Origin: JAHECQ01 sp963775125
GTDB lineage: Bacteria; Actinomycetota; Acidimicrobiia; Acidimicrobiales; SZUA-35
Direction of reading: 5' to 3'
NCBI GenBank assembly: GCA_963775125.1
Contig: CAVZHQ010000007.1
Location: 1,240,001 to 1,304,000, forward strand
DNA: 64,000 nt
Below, piece after piece: positions 63,801-64,000 of this stretch. The notes under the pieces were generated by a model. It ran no database searches and had not been told where the DNA came from. It worked only from the letters and a program-made list of their open reading frames with translations. Made by a program: the position numbers and the translations under genes. How positions within the stretch are numbered: the first letter of the stretch is position 1; the number at the start of each line of letters is the position of its first letter.

Positions 63801-64000
63801 CGGTAGAACCGGGTGCCGTCGAGTTCGACGAACGGCCCGGCAGTGTCGTCGTCGAGGTAACCCGCAGTGAGGCCGGCATGGGCAATGTAGAGCTCACCGG
63901 CACACCCGATCGGGACGCGTCGCTGGTAGCGGTCGAGGACGCGCAGTTCGACGCCGGGGGCCGGACGGCCGATCGGAACGTCGGTTCGTTGCGCCAGGTC
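57847..64000 (-). CDS. NRPS: A (PP-loop-interrupted), PCP, C, A, PCP, E; 5' end outside window
   Basis: The frame is open at base 64000, so its start lies outside. In order: the C-terminal part of an A domain (RFYRSGDLVRLV, LGRVDEQLKIGGIRLDPTEV), an inserted PP-loop domain, A9-A10 (LPSHAVPRAFV, TSNGKIDTGRL), carrier 1 (FFALGGDSLLALRM, about 62300), a C domain with FFHHVSIDAGTF, a second A domain (IFTSGSTGRPKGVVVTHGNL, EYGPTETTIWSHVY, YRTGDRVRW; specificity residues about D-S-V-A-I-A-E-I-W-K, unassigned), carrier 2 (FFELGGDSIMSIQI), and a terminal epimerisation domain (VHHLVMDVVSW, EGHGRHDDRF, RTVGWFTVHRAHR). One break near 59460. No thioesterase, so the D-configured chain presumably passes to the convergent C-A-PCP-TE protein. 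Confidence 0.92.
62618..63637 (-). other. PP-loop ATPase domain inserted in an adenylation domain
   Basis: Between A8 (ends near 63640) and A9 (begins near 62590) lie about 340 residues foreign to adenylation domains. They begin with a four-cysteine ribbon (CARCGLPDNVPG and FDADGVCVTC), then the N-type ATP-pyrophosphatase loop LLSGGKDSTFALYKL (63395-63415), a CHGC pair near 63200, and GRSTNCLIN near 62820, ending WDVRLGHKTRLEAMEEL. This order matches WbpG/PseA-type amidotransferases and relatives of ExsB. Such domains adenylate a carbonyl oxygen and replace it with nitrogen or sulfur. Predicted role: in-line amidine, thioamide or similar tailoring. Confidence 0.82.

Overview
The window is high-GC DNA with dense coding, GTG/TTG starts next to ATG, many 4-nt stop/start overlaps, an F420-type luciferase-like oxidoreductase, a HemD-winged-helix nitrite regulator and secondary-metabolite genes. 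This suggests a free-living actinobacterium, perhaps an acidimicrobial lineage (inference; no rRNA or tRNA gene was seen). About 25-30 single-base frame breaks fall inside otherwise conserved genes, while long genes such as hppA, nirB and the nitrate reductase are intact. Most breaks look like assembly indels rather than decay, so disrupted genes are given as one CDS with the approximate break positions.

Layout. 1-7.1 kb: an M18 aminopeptidase, then two membrane pyrophosphatases of different K+ classes and a degenerate ELFV-dehydrogenase-like gene. 7.1-9.8 kb: two translationally coupled, frame-broken PLP enzymes. 10.0-13.9 kb: a zinc metalloprotease whose stop codon is the target of two adjacent IS elements (IS5-like and IS630), then a small toxin-antitoxin-like pair. 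13.9-16.8 kb: an F420-type oxidoreductase, a MerB-like organomercurial-lyase homologue in which both catalytic cysteine positions are in-frame TGA codons (predicted selenocysteine), an NTF2-like protein and a FrnE-like DsbA protein. 16.9-36.6 kb: a secreted beta-propeller/PKD/FN3 protein and a catabolic region with two Baeyer-Villiger-type monooxygenases, an Ltp2-like thiolase/DUF35 pair, a cyclase-family hydrolase, an SDR, a D-aminoacylase-like amidohydrolase, malate synthase G with a GlcG/HbpS protein, and two DHA2 exporters. 36.6-38.3 kb: cupins, a structured repeat and phnA. 38.2-46.9 kb: a complete assimilatory nitrate/nitrite block on the minus strand (nirB, nirD, hemD-type regulator, narK, nitrate reductase, cobA).

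47.0-64.0 kb: a HupE-like membrane protein and a nonribosomal peptide cluster. It has an acyl-CoA-dehydrogenase-like enzyme, a stand-alone adenylation protein and a carrier protein (a trio like the prolyl-carrier dehydrogenation systems), an ABC exporter, a C-A-PCP-TE protein whose A domain reads like a beta-alanine code, and a larger NRPS (A-PCP-C-A-PCP-E) running off the right edge. The first A domain of the large NRPS is interrupted between motifs A8 and A9 by about 340 residues of a PP-loop ATPase of the WbpG/PseA/ExsB type.

The two most unusual systems are the predicted double-selenocysteine MerB homologue (14983-15657) and the PP-loop-interrupted adenylation domain (62618-63637). No stretch over 300 bases is without a gene or mobile element. 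Bases 1-176 hold nothing I can assign.
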